NCBI RefSeq assembly: GCF_000003855.2
Contig: NW_003101682.1
Coordinates: forward strand, 4,744,594-4,808,593
Length of the DNA stretch: 64,000 bases
Source: Blastomyces gilchristii SLH14081
Lineage: Eukaryota; Ascomycota; Eurotiomycetes; Onygenales; Ajellomycetaceae
Reading direction: 5' to 3'
The translations under genes were made by a program, and so were the position numbers. The notes under the pieces are model-generated. The model made no database searches, was not told the origin of the DNA, and saw only the letters and a program-made list of their open reading frames with translations. Below, piece by piece: positions 37,197 to 48,979 of the stretch (its first letter is position 1; each line of letters opens with the position of its first letter).

Positions 37197-38196
37197 TCCC
37201 TGCACAGTGAGATATATTAAATCTAGTTTTAATACCTCAATATTCAATAGATTCTGCAAGGGATTGAGAACAGCAACACTAGGTTTCTATTGAATTTGAG
37301 AATTAACTCTATATTGATATAATCATTGACAAAGTCTTCTATTTTGAGATATAAATAACCAGTTTCTCTACATTCTGCTGACAATATTTACATTATTATA
37401 TAGAAACAGACTTATATTCTCTATAATATCAAGACTCTGAAGAGGGAAAGTCTTGATAGAGAGTATACAGTAGTACATATCTTAGCAGTTTCTATCTCAT
37501 TCTTCTACAGCAGTTAATGCAAAAAAAAAAAAAAAAGATCTTAGAAATAGTTTTTTACTTCTCTTGAAAAAGTAAGATGTTTTTCTCTGGGTTTTACACA
37601 ATATTCTTACAAAGAATTAAAAACAGAGTTATTTCCTGTCATAATTTCATATTCTTTTAAGTAAGAATTACTTTTTCAGTGACTGAAGAGCTTTCATTAA
37701 TACTTAATTCTTTTTTACACTCTTTATTAACTGATTTGAGTTGCACACTTGTTGTGTGAGAAGAATTGAATAATTTAGAATAAAATTGAATAGTTTTAAT
37801 CAATTTCTCTGCAAAAAATTGATTTATTTTTTGTCAGTTTTTCTCTTAAAAACTGTCATATTATCTGATTTACTATCAATTGATATCACACTTTTCCTCA
37901 CTGTATCTCAAGAAAGAGATTATAAAGATTTTATTGATTTATCTTAAAAATCAATTTTAGTTTATTAGATTCTCTTCAAAAATCTAATCTAGTTACTGAA
38001 CTAGTGTGAAAAAAATCAGGTATTTTATACATAAAAGTCTGCTATTCTTCTTTTGAAATAGTCTGATCAACTTTTCAATTGAAAACAGACTTAGAAATCT
38101 CTTAATTGAAACAGTCTGACCAACTTTTCAATTCAAAAGAGTTTAATAAATATCTCAATTGAATTAGTCTGATCAACTTTTTATTGAGTAAGAATA
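37197..38196 (+). other. LINE-C leader between CpG-rich 5' region and ORF1
   Basis: This is AT-rich and stop-dense. It holds three to four imperfect repeats built on AGTCTGATCAACTTTTCAATTGAAA (imperfect, spaced about 45-50 bp) between about 38050 and 38190, present in all three copies. No gene. Confidence 0.55.
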
Positions 38197-39816
38197 ATGA
38201 GTTCAAAAGTACACTCAGTTGATGTGGAAAAAGATGCTTTCTCAAATGCTATTCCTGAGATTGAAATTCTGAAGAGAAGAAAGAAAGAAGAAATAAAGAA
38301 ATAACAAGTTCTTAAAATACAGAAACTTAAAAAAGCAAGTAAAATTCTTGAAAAGCAGTGTCTGAGTGAGATGAATGAAGAAGTTCTGTTAATTCTTCAT
38401 ACTTAGGCTAGACAACTACAGAAAGTGATCAAGTTCAAACTTGGAATTTCAAACACAGTTTAAAAAACTTTGAAAATTTCTAATATAATCACTGACTCTT
38501 CTGTTTACTCTTCTTTCTTTTCTACTTCTTCTTCTTCTTCTTCTTTAAATCAGAAGAAAACATATGCTCAAGCAGCTGAATCTGCTATCTCTAAATCTGC
38601 TATCTCTAAATCTGCTATCTCAAAACCTGCTCAAAATTCTGAGAAAACTGAGAAGAATACTGCTCATACTTCTAGTGATAGAAGAGTGAAGAAAAAAATG
38701 CAAAAAGAGAAAAATCTTCAAATCTTCAGAAATAGAAGACTTATTCTCAAAGTCTCAAATCAGAACATATTGCAGAGAAATAAGCTAAACTCAAACCTCA
38801 TTTTCAGAATTAGAAATGAAATCAATCAGCAGTTCTTTTCTCAGTTAATGACTGATATTGAAGTTCAAAAATCAGTTATAACTTCAATTGAGTCATTCTT
38901 CTTTGAAAACTTCATCATTCTGACTACAATGCCTGAATTCAGTGCTGAATTTCTTATTCAGAATGAGAGTCTCTGAAAATCAGCAGTAGAATTTTTGTTA
39001 AACACAATAATTCTATCTAAGAGAGATGAAAAGTGAGATAAATTCATTCTTCATGATATTCCAGTTGAAATTTTTGACTGTGAAGAAGGAATACTACTTC
39101 TCAAAAATGAATTAGAAGAATACAACTCTATTCAACTGAGAAAGAAGCCTGTATGACTAAATTCAATTAAGTTCAGACAAAGCAGAAGAAATGTCTCTGT
39201 TCTAGTATATACAAAGATAATGAAACAGTCAAAGATCTCTGAAGTAAGAGTAGCAGATTTGAAAATGAGAGTTCATGAATACAAAGACTCAAGAATGAAT
39301 CTCAAAGCTCAAACACAGTGTTCAAACTGTCAAAGATATAGACACTTTGCAATCTTCTGTTTCAGAGACTCAAAATGTGCATTCTGTGCCAGAGATCACA
39401 AAACTAGTAAGCATAAATGTGAAACATGCTCAAAAAGAGATGAAATATGTTATAACACTCTGCTTAAATGCTCTAATTGCAAAGAAAAACATGCATCTAG
39501 CTCAAAAGAATGTATGTTTGCTTCAAGAACTCAAAAGAACTGGAGAAAAGATGAAGCTCAGAGTAAACCTAGAACTGAAGAGAATAGTCAAGCTAATAAA
39601 CTCACAACTGCAAGCTTAAAAAGAAGAAACTCTCAACTGTCTAAGTCTTCAAACTTCAATTCTTCAGCTAAATGTAAACAGAATTTGAATCCTTAAACTC
39701 CTGTTAAGATTAGAGAATTGAGAAATGACTCTGATAATAAACTAGATATAATGCAAGCAGTTGAGATTCCTACTTTTCAGAACAGTTATAATCTACTATC
39801 TGATGATAGTGATTAG
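38197..39816 (+). pseudogene. LINE-C ORF1 remnant (RNA-binding, CCHC knuckles)
   Basis: From ATG 38197 to TAG 39814-39816 the frame is 540 codons without frameshift, broken by a few TAA, TAG and TGA codons. TAA near 39694 is CAA in LINE-B, so the true end is 39816. The N-terminal part is charged and helical. A Ser-rich stretch with three tandem ISKSA-type units follows (about 38575-38625). The C-terminal half is Cys/His-rich: CSNCQRYRHF, CAFCARDHKTSKHKCETC, CSNCKEKHASSSKEC, which resembles the multiple knuckles of fungal LINE Gag-like proteins. The open piece 39220-39696 has 158 codons. Confidence 0.88.
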
Positions 39817-39839
39817 ATTCTACTCTACTCTCTTTTAGT

Positions 39840-42800
39840 ATGAATATACAACAAAAACAATAAAAAAAGTTTAAAAACTCTTCAAAAATCACATTTATTC
39901 AAAATAATGTGAATAGAAACTTAAATTGCATTTATTCTTATCTTCAAATTGCATTTGAATAAAAAGTTGATTTTATACTGCTTCAGAAGCTGAATTTTGA
40001 TGCTGAGCAAAAATATGTCATTTCTCATTCAAGCTACTACTGCTTTTTATCTCAAAAGTCTGAGATAAAGTCAAGAGTAGTGATCTATGAAAGAAAGAGA
40101 TTAAGATATCAATTTAATCTAAGATTTGATATCATGTCTGACTCTGATATTCTGATGAGTGATATTACAGATAAAGAAAATGAGTTTGATACTATACAGC
40201 TTATAAATATCTATAATGAAAAGTCATTGAAGGAATATAACAATATCTGAATAATTAATAGAGAATTTCTGAACATAACTTCATCAAGAAACTCTATAAT
40301 TATAGAAGACTTCAATGCACATCATCTCTGATGAAATTCAGAATGCAAGAGAGTAGTGAGAGCTGATAATCTGATTGAATGAATCTTTGAGCATTCAATA
40401 GATTTGGTTAATAAGTCTGATCAATAAACATTCTTTAGAAAAGGCATGAAATAGAAGTTTATTATAGATCTAATCTTCATGTCACAAAATCTAATGAAAA
40501 GAAGACTTGTAAACTGGTTTATTGATTCAAATGAGATATCAGAATCAGATCATGAGATTATTCAATTTGATATTGAACTGAGTGAAAAACAAATGAGTGA
40601 AAATCCTCTTCTCTCTAATCAGTATAACTTTGAAAAAGCTGATTGAAAAGCAGTTGAAAAAAGCATAAAACTGTTAAAATCTGAAAGACAGAATGAGCTA
40701 TATTGAAATTCTGGTCAAGATATCTCAAATGAAATGCTTAAGAATAGAGTGAAGCTTATTATATCTATTATTCTAACAAGTGTTAGAGATAATATTTCAA
40801 AGAGAAAATCTTCTGAGTATTCAAAACCTTGATGAAATGAGAATATCTCATCTAAAAGAAAAGAATTAGCTACTGCTAGAAGAGATTGAAAGAATGATGT
40901 AATATCTGATGAAGAGTTCAAAGCTGTCAGAAATGAATATTTTTCAGATATTAAAAGAGCTAAAACAGACTGCTGGAATAAATTTCTTGAAGAAGCATAG
41001 GAAAAGAAAGTTTTTAAAGCTTTTAACTATACTAAAACAAGAAGTGTAGCAAAACTTCCAGCCTTAGAATATGAGTTTCAGAATGAATCATATACAGCAA
41101 ACTCTTTTGAGAAAAAATGTTAAGCTTTCATGAGAATTCTCTTTCAGAACTCACCAGATTCAGATTCAGATTCAGAGAAAGAGAATATATCACTTCTCAA
41201 CTATATTGATGAAAATAACTGAGAATGACCTGATCTTACACAAGATGAATTAGAGTCAGTTATCTTCTCAAGTTCTGTTAAAACTGCTACAGGTTCTGAT
41301 TCAATTAATCACTTAATTATTCAGAATACATATTCCTACTTAAAGAATGAATATTTTGAGCTCTTTTTCAATCTCTTGAAAAATGAATATCATTCTGAAT
41401 GCTGGAGAGAAGTCACTGAAGTGATTCTTGTAAAACCTAATAGAAAAACTTCAATTCCTAAGTCATATAGAGTAATATCTCTATTGAACTGTCTAGAAAA
41501 GGTTTTAGAAAAGATAATAGCTTCTCAACTATCTTTTATAAGCTCTATAGATGATTCTCTTTTATTCAGTGAATAAATGAGAGATAGAAAATAATGTTCT
41601 GCAATTGACACTGTTCTCTCAGTTGTTCATGATATTCAAATAGCAAAGCATGAGAGTCTGGTCTCAACTGCAGTTTTTATTGATATAAAGGAAGCATTTG
41701 ATCATGTTTCAAAGTCAAGATTAATTCAGATATTGAAGATATTAAAACTGTCACTTTCTCTAATAAAATGAGTTAACTGTTTTATATCTAAAAGAAGTAT
41801 ACAACTCTTCTTTGATGAAATGAAACAAGATAAGACTGAGATAAAAGTGAGAGTATCACAGAGATCTTCAATCTCACTCATTTTATTTGCAATATACACT
41901 GCATATCTATTTAAAAATAGAAATATGAGAATAGTGTGATCTCTGAGTTATGTGAATGATATTGGTCTAGTCTACAGCTCAAAAACTATCAAAGAGAATT
42001 TGAAAGTAATTGAAGAAGCTGTAAAGGAAATCTTTGTTAGAGTAGATATCAATCAAATTCAATTTGATATGAATAAAACTGAGTTAATTCACTTCTTTCT
42101 GAGATTCAATGAGAAAGAACTATCTCTAACTCTTTTAAATAGAGAGATTAAATCCAGTGTAAATATCAAATGATTAGAAGTATGATTAAACTTTAAGTTG
42201 AATTTTAAATATCACATTTAACAAAGAACTGTCAAGGCAGAAAGACTATTGAATAACATAATCAGACTATCAAATACAGAGAGAGGTCTATTCTTCCAGG
42301 CTATGAGACAGTTATATATAGCCTGTATTACATCAGTAGCTGATTATGAAGTTCAAGTTTGATGAAATAATCAAGGGAATTTCACTGAACTCTTTCAAAG
42401 TCTGTAAAACAGAGTCTTGAGAAGAATTCTGAAAGCATTCAAATCATCTTCTATTAAAGCAATGAAAATTGAAGCTTCAATTCCTTCTTCTGCTATTAGA
42501 TTTGAAAAGGTCTGTATGAACTATACTCTGAGAGTTGTAAAGATGAGCTCAAATCATATAATCAGAGAAAGAGTCTCTTCTTCATTTTCATCAACTAACT
42601 CTGAAAATGAACTGAATTGAAATAGATTTCTTGATTGAAATGAAAATAATTCTTCAAAGAAAATGTCTTCTCAACTGTATAGACTATGCTCTCTGATTAA
42701 AAATCAATTTTCTTCTTTAAATGTTGAAAAAGTTGATCATGAGAAGTTATCTTTCTGGAGAGAAAAGCTTGAATCTCTTATAGACTTATAAATAAGTGAA

Positions 42801-43802
42801 CTATTAAAAGAGAAAGAATGTGAACAGCATTTGAAGAGAATTTCTACAATCAATATAAAAGACTCTATTCTGATTTATTCAGATGACTCAAAAAATGAGA
42901 ACTTGAATAGATTAGGCGCAGGCATTGCTTATACTGAAGATAATATCAATTTTATCTCAGACTTCTGAAATCTAGGCTCTGAATGTGAAGTCTTTCATGC
43001 GGAACTATTTATAATAGTGAAAGCTTTCAAACTCATTGAAATGAAATCTCATAAAAGAGGAAATTGTTTGAAAGAGGTATGGATATTCTCTGATAGTCAA
43101 GCTGCTTTAAAGAGACTTAGAAATAGTTAGATTCATAATGATCAAATGAATCTTGAACTGATTTTAAACTCTATTTTGAAAATTCAAAAGAGAAGAACAT
43201 CAAAGCTGATAATTTATCTGCACTGAGTTCCTGCTCATATGAATATTCATGGCAATGAATTGACTGATTCAGCTGCAAAAAAGGGTGCAGAATTAAGCAG
43301 ATCTATTCAAAAAATTATGTCCTGGTCTTTTATAAAGATAAAAATAAAAGAATCTTGTTTAAACAAGTGAAATGAAAGCTGACAGAAATAAAAGAAGAGT
43401 ATACATTATTCAAGATTTGAAACAAAACCCAAGTGGAAATCTTGTTCAATTAAATGTAAAAAGAAAATATTCTCATCTATAATACAGCTGAAACTAGGAC
43501 ATGGCTATTTCAAATCTTATATACAAAGATTTGATGATAGATTTGACTCAATAGAATGCTCATTCTGCAATACAAATGAGAATCCTGAGTATATTGTAAT
43601 GCACTGTGCATTATACAATAGTCTCAGAGCCAGATTGAAAGAGAAGTATGATCTAAATCAATTAAATATGAGATTCTTATTCTCAACTGAGACAGGAATT
43701 AAATACTTAATAGACTTTCTATCAGAAACTCAAGCAGCTATAAGAAAATGGCTAAATTCAGAATTATCTGAATATGAAGAGGAGAAAATCAATCAGATAT
43801 AG
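39840..43802 (+). pseudogene. LINE-C ORF2 remnant (APE endonuclease, RT, RNase H, Cys-rich C-terminus)
   Basis: 1321 codons from ATG 39840 to TAG. The endonuclease has ILLQK (Glu lost from LLQE), EDFNAHH and SESDHEI. RT shows VILVKPNRK, YRVISLLNCLEKVLEKI, VFIDIKEAFDHVSKSR, VSQRSSISLILFAIYTA (normally G-V-P-Q-G-S-P) and YVNDIGLVYSS (catalytic YxDD damaged, GAT to AAT). RNase H shows IYSDDSKN, VFHAELFIIVKA, IFSDSQAALKRL and HMNIHGNELTDSAAKKGAE. The end has CSFCNTNENPEYIVMHC. The order APE-RT-RNase H with a preceding CCHC ORF1 fits the Tad1/I group. About twenty stops remain, mostly TGA at Trp sites. Confidence 0.92.
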
Positions 43803-44092
43803 TCTGTTAAAACAGCTATATACTATCTTTTAATAATTTGTTTTGTTACAGTCTTTCTTTATTTTATCTTTTCCTTTTAATTTCTTTCTGTCTATCTTTT
43901 TAATGTGTCTATCTTTAAGACTGTGTTCTCTTTTCCTTTGTCATGATATTGTCAAATGGTTTCAAAGTATGAGATGATGTTAAAACACTGCAATTTGTAA
44001 ACAGTTTTTGTATTCTGGGCTGGAATTTTCTGATTTTGCATATCTGAAATTGATGAATGTATAATAGTTAACTTTACAGATATAGGAAAAAC

Positions 44093-44115
44093 CCTGAGAA
44101 CTAAAAGTTCTCAGG
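44093..44115 (+). other. LINE-C 3' hairpin
   Basis: CCTGAGAAC and GTTCTCAGG form a perfect 9-bp stem around TAAAA. The (AAT)n tail follows about 45 nt later and ends at the target-site duplication. Confidence 0.75.
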
Positions 44116-44691
44116 TAGATGTCATAGTCTCTGACTGCATACATCTATAATTGAAGAATAATAATAATAATAATCATCAGAGATGATGTGTATTGAAATC
44201 TTCTACAATTATAGAGTTTCTTGATAAAGTTATGTTCAGAAACTCTCTATCAATTGTTCAGATATTATTATTATTCTTCAATGACTTTTCATTATAGATA
44301 TTTATAAGCTGTATAGTATTAAACTCATTCTCTTTATCTATAATATCACTCATCAGAATATCAGAGTCAGACATGATATCAAATCTTAGATTAAATTGAT
44401 ATCTTGACCTCTTTCTTTCATAGATCACTACTCTTGACTTTATCTCAGACTTTTGAGATATAAAGCAGTAGTAGCTTAAATGAGAAATGACATATTTTTA
44501 CTCAGTATCAAAATTCGGCTTCTGAAGCAGTATAAAATCAACTTTTTATTTAAATGTAATTTGAAGACAAGAATAAATATAATTTGAGTTTCTATTCATA
44601 TTATTTTGAATAAATGTGATTTTTGAAGAGTTTTTAAACTTTTTTTATTATTTTTGTTATATATTCATACTAAAAGAGAGTAGAGTAGAAT

Positions 44692-46293
44692 CTAATCACT
44701 ATCATCAGATAGTAGATTATAACTATTTTGAAAAGTAGGAATCTCAACTGCTTATATTATATCTAGTTTATCATCAGAGTCATTTCTCAATTCTCTAATC
44801 TTAACAGAAGTTTGAGAATTCAAATTCTGTTTACATTTAACTGAAGAATTGAAGTTTGAGGATTTAAATAGTTGAGAGTTTCTTCTTTTTAAGCTTACAG
44901 TTATGAGTTTACTGATATAACTATTCTCTTCAGTTCTAGATTTATTTTCAGCTTCATCTTTTCTTCAGTTCTTTTGAGTTCTTGAAGTAAACATACATTC
45001 TTTTGAGCTAGATGCATGTTTTTCTTTGCAATTAGAGCATTTAAGCAGAGTATATTAATATATTTCATCTCTTTTTAAGCATGTTGCATATTTATGCTCA
45101 CTAGTTTTATAATCTCTGACATAGAATGCACATTTTAAGTGTCTGAAACAGGAGATTGTAAAGTATTCATATCTCTGACAGTTTGAACACTGTGCTTGAG
45201 CTTTGAGATTCATTCTTGAGTCTTTGTATTTATGAACTCTCATTTTCAAATCTGCTACTCTTACTTCAGAGATCTTTGACTGTTCAAGTGTCTTTATATA
45301 TACTAGAACAGAGACATTTCTTCTGCTTTATCTGAACTTAATTGAATTTAGTCATACAGGCTCTTTTCTCAGTTGAATAGAGTTGTATTCTTCTAATTCA
45401 TTTTTAAGAAGTAGTATTTCTTCTTCACAGTCAAAAATCTCAACTGAAATATTATGAAGAATGAATTTATCTCACTTTTCATCTCTCTTATATAGAATTG
45501 TTGTGTTTAACAAAGATTCTACTACTGATTTTCAGAGATTCTTATTCTGAATAAGCAATTCTACACTGAATTCAGACATTGTAGTCAGAATGATAGAGTT
45601 TTTAAAGAAGAATGACTCAATTAAAGCTATAACTAGTTTTTGAACTTTAATATCAGTTATCAACTAAGAAAAGAACTGCTGATTAATTTCATTTCTGATT
45701 CTGAAAATAAGATTTGAGTTTAGCTTGTTTCTTTGTAAGATATTCTGATTTGAGACTTTGAGAATAAGTCTTCTATTTCTGAAGATTTAAAAGTTTTTCT
45801 TCTTTTATATTTTTTTCTTTACTTTTCTATGAATAGAAGTATGAGCATTATTCTTCTCAGTTTTCTCAGAATTTTAAGCATGTTTTGAGATAGCAGATTT
45901 AGAGATAGCTTATTCAGCTGCTTGAGCATATGTTTTCTTCTGATTCAAAGAAGAAGAAGAAGTAGAAAAAGAAAGAGAAGAGTAAGATGAGAAGTCAGTG
46001 ATTGTACTAGGAATTTTCAATGTTTTTTGAACTGTGTTTGAAATTCTAAGTTTGAACTTGATCATCTCCTGTAGTTGTCTAGTCTGAGTATAAAGAATTA
46101 ATAGAACTTCTTCATTTGTTTCACTCAGACACTGCTTTTCAAGAATCTTGCTTACTTTTTCAAGTTTCTGTATTTCAAGAACTTATTATTTCTCTATTTC
46201 TTCTTTCTTTCTTCTCTTCAGAATTTCAATCTTAGAAATAGCATTTGAGAAAGCATCTTTTTCCATATCAACTGAGTGTATTTTTGAACTCAT
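44692..46293 (-). pseudogene. LINE-A ORF1 remnant
   Basis: ATG lies at 46291-46293 and the terminal TAG at 44692-44694, 23 nt before the ORF2 start. Like the other copies it encodes a Ser-rich N-terminus followed by a Cys/His-rich C-terminal half with CX2C pairs (AQCSNCQRYEYF). It has one fewer of the ISKSA repeats and several stops and small indels. The role of such ORF1 proteins is to bind LINE RNA and form the transposition particle. Confidence 0.8.
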
Positions 46294-47279
46294 TATTCTC
46301 ACTCAATGAAAAGTTGATCAGACTATTTTAATTGAGATATGTATTGAACTCTTTTGAAAAGTTAATCACACTGTTTCAATTAAGAGATTTCTAAGTCTGT
46401 TTTCAATTGAAAAGTTGGTTAGACTGTTTCAAAAGAAGAATAAAAGACTTTAATGTATAAAATACCTGATTTTTTTCACACTAGTTCAGTAACTAGATTA
46501 GATTTTTAAAGAGAATTTAATAAACTAAAATTGATTTTTAAGATAAATTAATAAAATCTTTACAATCTCTTTCTTGAGATACAGTGAGAAAAAGTATGAT
46601 ATCAATTGATAATAAATCAGATAATATGACAGTTTTTGAGAGAAAAACTGATAAAAAATAAGTCAATTTTTTGCAGAGAAATTGATTAAAACTATTCAAT
46701 TTTATTCTAAATCATTCAATTCTCCTCACACAACAAGTGTACAACTGAAATCAGTTAATAAAGAGTGTAAAAAAGAATTAAGTATTAATGAAAGCTCTTC
46801 AGTCACTGAAAAAGTAATTCTTACTTAAAAGAATATGAAATTATGATAGAAAACAGCTCTGTTTTTAATTCTTTGTAAGAATATTGTATAAAACTCAGAG
46901 AAAAACATCTTACTTTTTCAAGAGAAGTAAAAAACTATTTCTAAGATCTTTTTTTTTGCATTAACTGATGCAGCAGAATGAGATAAAAACTGCTAAGATA
47001 TACACTACTGTATACTCTCTATCAAGACTTTCTCTCTTCAGAGTCTTGATATTATAGAGAATATAAGTCTGTTTCTATATAATAATATAAATATTGTCAG
47101 TGGGATGTAGAGAAACTGGTTATTTATATCTTAAAATAGAAGACTTTGTCAATGATTATATCAATATAGAGTTAATTCTTAAATTCAATAGAAATCTAGT
47201 ATTGCTGTTCTCAATCTCTTACAGAATCTATTGAATATTGAGGTATTAAAACTAGATTTAATATATCTCACTGTGCAGG

Positions 47280-47988
47280 GATTAAAGGCTCAGTCAGATC
47301 TTGAGATATACTGAATTTATAGTTGTTGATGTGCTGTCAACTTGTTCTGTTGACTTGTTGTCTACTGGTTATGTATTGAATACTGTTGCTGAGGTATCTT
47401 TTTGTATTGTTCTGCCGGGGATGAGCCAGATTGAGAGGGGTAGTACAAGGGTGAGACTTGGTGTTGATGTTTAGATACACTGAAGACAGACTGTGGAGAT
47501 TGCACTTCAGAAGTGTCTGTTGGTTATGTGCTTGATATTATCGCCGAGGTATCTTTTTGTATTTTTCTGCCAGGGATGGGCCAGATTGGGAAGGGCGGTA
47601 CGAGGGTGGGACTTGGCGTTGGTGTTTTGGAACATCAAAGATGGACAGGGTTTTCACGGAGGTCGCTCCTCAGATATCTCCACAACTACAGATCGGGGAT
47701 CTTCCAAAATCGAGAAGATTGGCGCATATGGCTAGGTCTCTTCACCTTACAATTTGTATGGCAATTTGGCCCGGGGTTGTGGTGTGGTAGGGGAGAATGG
47801 GGGATAATCCCACACAGGAGTTTCGAACAACGTCCGGTTCACGTTTGGCTGGATAACTCCACCACCACACGGGGTATGCGGTCGGCGATGGGGTCAAAAT
47901 GCTCGTATGATTGAGGGCTTTTCGATGGATCTATCGGCGGGTTCTTATTCGAAAAATCGAGCGAGTTCGTGGTGGAGCGGTTGAGTTC
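47280..47988 (-). other. LINE-A 5' region (CpG-rich, probably promoter/5' UTR)
   Basis: This is the third copy of the GC-rich 5' region. The part from 47515 to 47982 keeps most CpG sites; 47280-47515 has lost many and contains a diverged duplicate of the neighbouring stretch (TATCTTTTTGTAT occurs at both about 47394 and 47548). Confidence 0.65.
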
Positions 47989-48000
47989 ATTGTTGTTGTA

Positions 48001-48379
48001 ATTTCAATATTACTTAAAGTCACTGTGATACTGTGTCTATGCTTGTGTTTAAGAGTTCTCTCATACTATTATTAGACATGATGATATTAATCATCAGATG
48101 TGTGATATCTGAAGAAGTATAATTGTATGAATATCTCATACATCTGAGTGTCAGAACTCTCAGATCTTTCACTGATATTCTCTTTGTAAGATCTTATTAC
48201 AGGGTCAGAGTGACTGGTAAGCAAGCTTCTATCTGAGAACTCAGTTTCTGCTTAACTGTGTTTCTCTTTCTTACATGTTATTACATGTTCAGATATCTTC
48301 TTGATGAATAATCATTCTTAATAAGAAGTTAATACATGAATAATTATTTCTAATAAGAAGATAATGAATGTTTTTCAAG
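48001..48379 (-). other. Gy2 copy 1 leader between gag and 5' LTR
   Basis: It continues the Gy2 body on the far side of LINE-A and is homologous to 61510-61894 and 63410-63790. No coding capacity. No tRNA-complementary primer-binding site was recognised next to the LTR. Confidence 0.75.
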
Positions 48380-48609
48380 TGTAAGAGACCTACGCTGAAT
48401 AGATTAGTATAATATATATGTCTTATATAACAGAGTGGAAAACATTAGAGAAGGAAGGAAAGAGAAAGTGTGGGAATTGATAATTGAGGTGAATATTTAT
48501 ATGTGTACATGATGATGTACGCAGTGAAGCTTCAGAGCAGAAGAATAGAAATTCCGTAGGTTTTCAGCCGAGGATCAGCGACCGAGAATCAGAACAGTAG
48601 GAATCTGTG
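48380..48609 (-). repeat. Gy2 copy 1 right LTR, first part
   Basis: It begins TGTAAGAGACC and is cut at 48609 by the insertion of Gy2 copy 2. The remaining 53 bp lie at 62204-62256. The 5-bp duplication CTGTG (48605-48609 and 62204-62208) marks the insertion. Confidence 0.9.
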
Positions 48610-48972
48610 TGTAAGAGACCTACGCTGAATAGATCGGTATAATATTGATAGGTCTTATATAACAAAGAGAAAAACATTAGAGAAGGAAAGAAAGAGAAAG
48701 TGTGAGAATCAGCAATCAGAGTGAATATTTATACATGTATGTGATAATGTACAGATGAGGCTTCAGGGCGGAAGAATCTATACATGTTTGTAGCAGCTGA
48801 GAATCAGTGATCAAGAATGACTGAGAATCAGAGTGTACATGTTCATAGCAGCTGAGAATCAGTTATTGAGAATGACTGAGAATCAGAGTGTATGCATTTG
48901 AGAATGAAGTGATTGAAATCTATGAAGTGTAATAGAATAGTCTATATAATTGATCAGATGCAGTCTGTCACA
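48610..48972 (-). repeat. Gy2 copy 2 left (3') LTR with internal tandem duplication
   Basis: It is 363 bp, 54 bp longer than the right LTR. The extra length is a second copy of a 55-bp unit (48782-48836 and 48837-48891). Its outer (left) end keeps CpG sites (TACGCTGAATAGATCGG). Confidence 0.9.
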
Positions 48973-48979
48973 TTAACTC

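Larger units (their letters stand above)
36629..44173 (+). mobile_element. LINE-C: full-length LINE inserted into LINE-A, opposite strand
   Basis: The 7.5 kb copy is on the plus strand. It starts CGTAAGGATTACTTCAG and ends in (AAT)n. Its target-site duplication TCATCAGAGATG (36617-36628 and 44174-44185) lies in the endonuclease motif of LINE-A ORF2. It has the longest 5' end (about 20 nt more than LINE-A and LINE-B) and is the least mutated copy: several Trp codons remain TGG and a few CpG sites survive in ORF2 (near 42916 and 42997). Confidence 0.95.
25503..44668 (-). pseudogene. LINE-A ORF2 remnant in three pieces (endonuclease, RT, RNase H)
   Basis: The pieces are 44668-44186, 36628-33610 and 25957-25503, counting each target-site duplication once. 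They total 3957 nt, against 3963 nt for ORF2 in LINE-B and LINE-C. The 6-nt difference is one fewer GAATCT unit in a short repeat near 35790. The start is ATG at 44666-44668, the stop TAG at 25503-25505. Domains are as in LINE-C. The catalytic RT box reads YIND instead of YxDD. It is the most mutated of the three copies: for example TGA replaces the Trp codon near 25550 that is still TGG in LINE-B. Confidence 0.88.
25129..47988 (-). mobile_element. LINE-A: full-length LINE split by two nested LINEs
   Basis: This non-LTR retrotransposon lies on the minus strand in three pieces: 25129-25968 (3' end), 33610-36628 (most of ORF2) and 44174-47988 (start of ORF2, ORF1, 5' region). It is flanked by the 12-bp target-site duplication ATTGTTGTTGTA (25117-25128 and 47989-48000) and inserted just upstream of the Gy2 gag start. 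The breaks are the insertion sites of LINE-B (duplication TTATTTTTCTC) and LINE-C (duplication TCATCAGAGATG). Joined, it is about 7.6 kb, the same as the other two copies. Confidence 0.94.

Noticed and set aside
39840..43802. TGA read as tryptophan (recoding) in the retrotransposons
   Set aside because: TGA does fall at expected Trp sites, but the host transporter uses TGG throughout, and the TGA codons arise at CpC sites together with TAA/TAG and catalytic-residue losses. Mutation explains it better.
47513..47914. 133-codon open frame in the LINE 5' region, also in parts at 33139-33339 and 36642-37177
   Set aside because: It runs antisense to the LINE, overlaps other open frames, and matches no known family. 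GC-rich unmutated DNA gives long open frames by chance. Kept only as a note under the 5' region.
48380..48972. Two adjacent LTRs as a tandem LTR array or CRISPR-like repeat
   Set aside because: The second is the LTR of an element inserted into the first, as shown by CTGTG at both ends and the missing 53 bp at 62204-62256.
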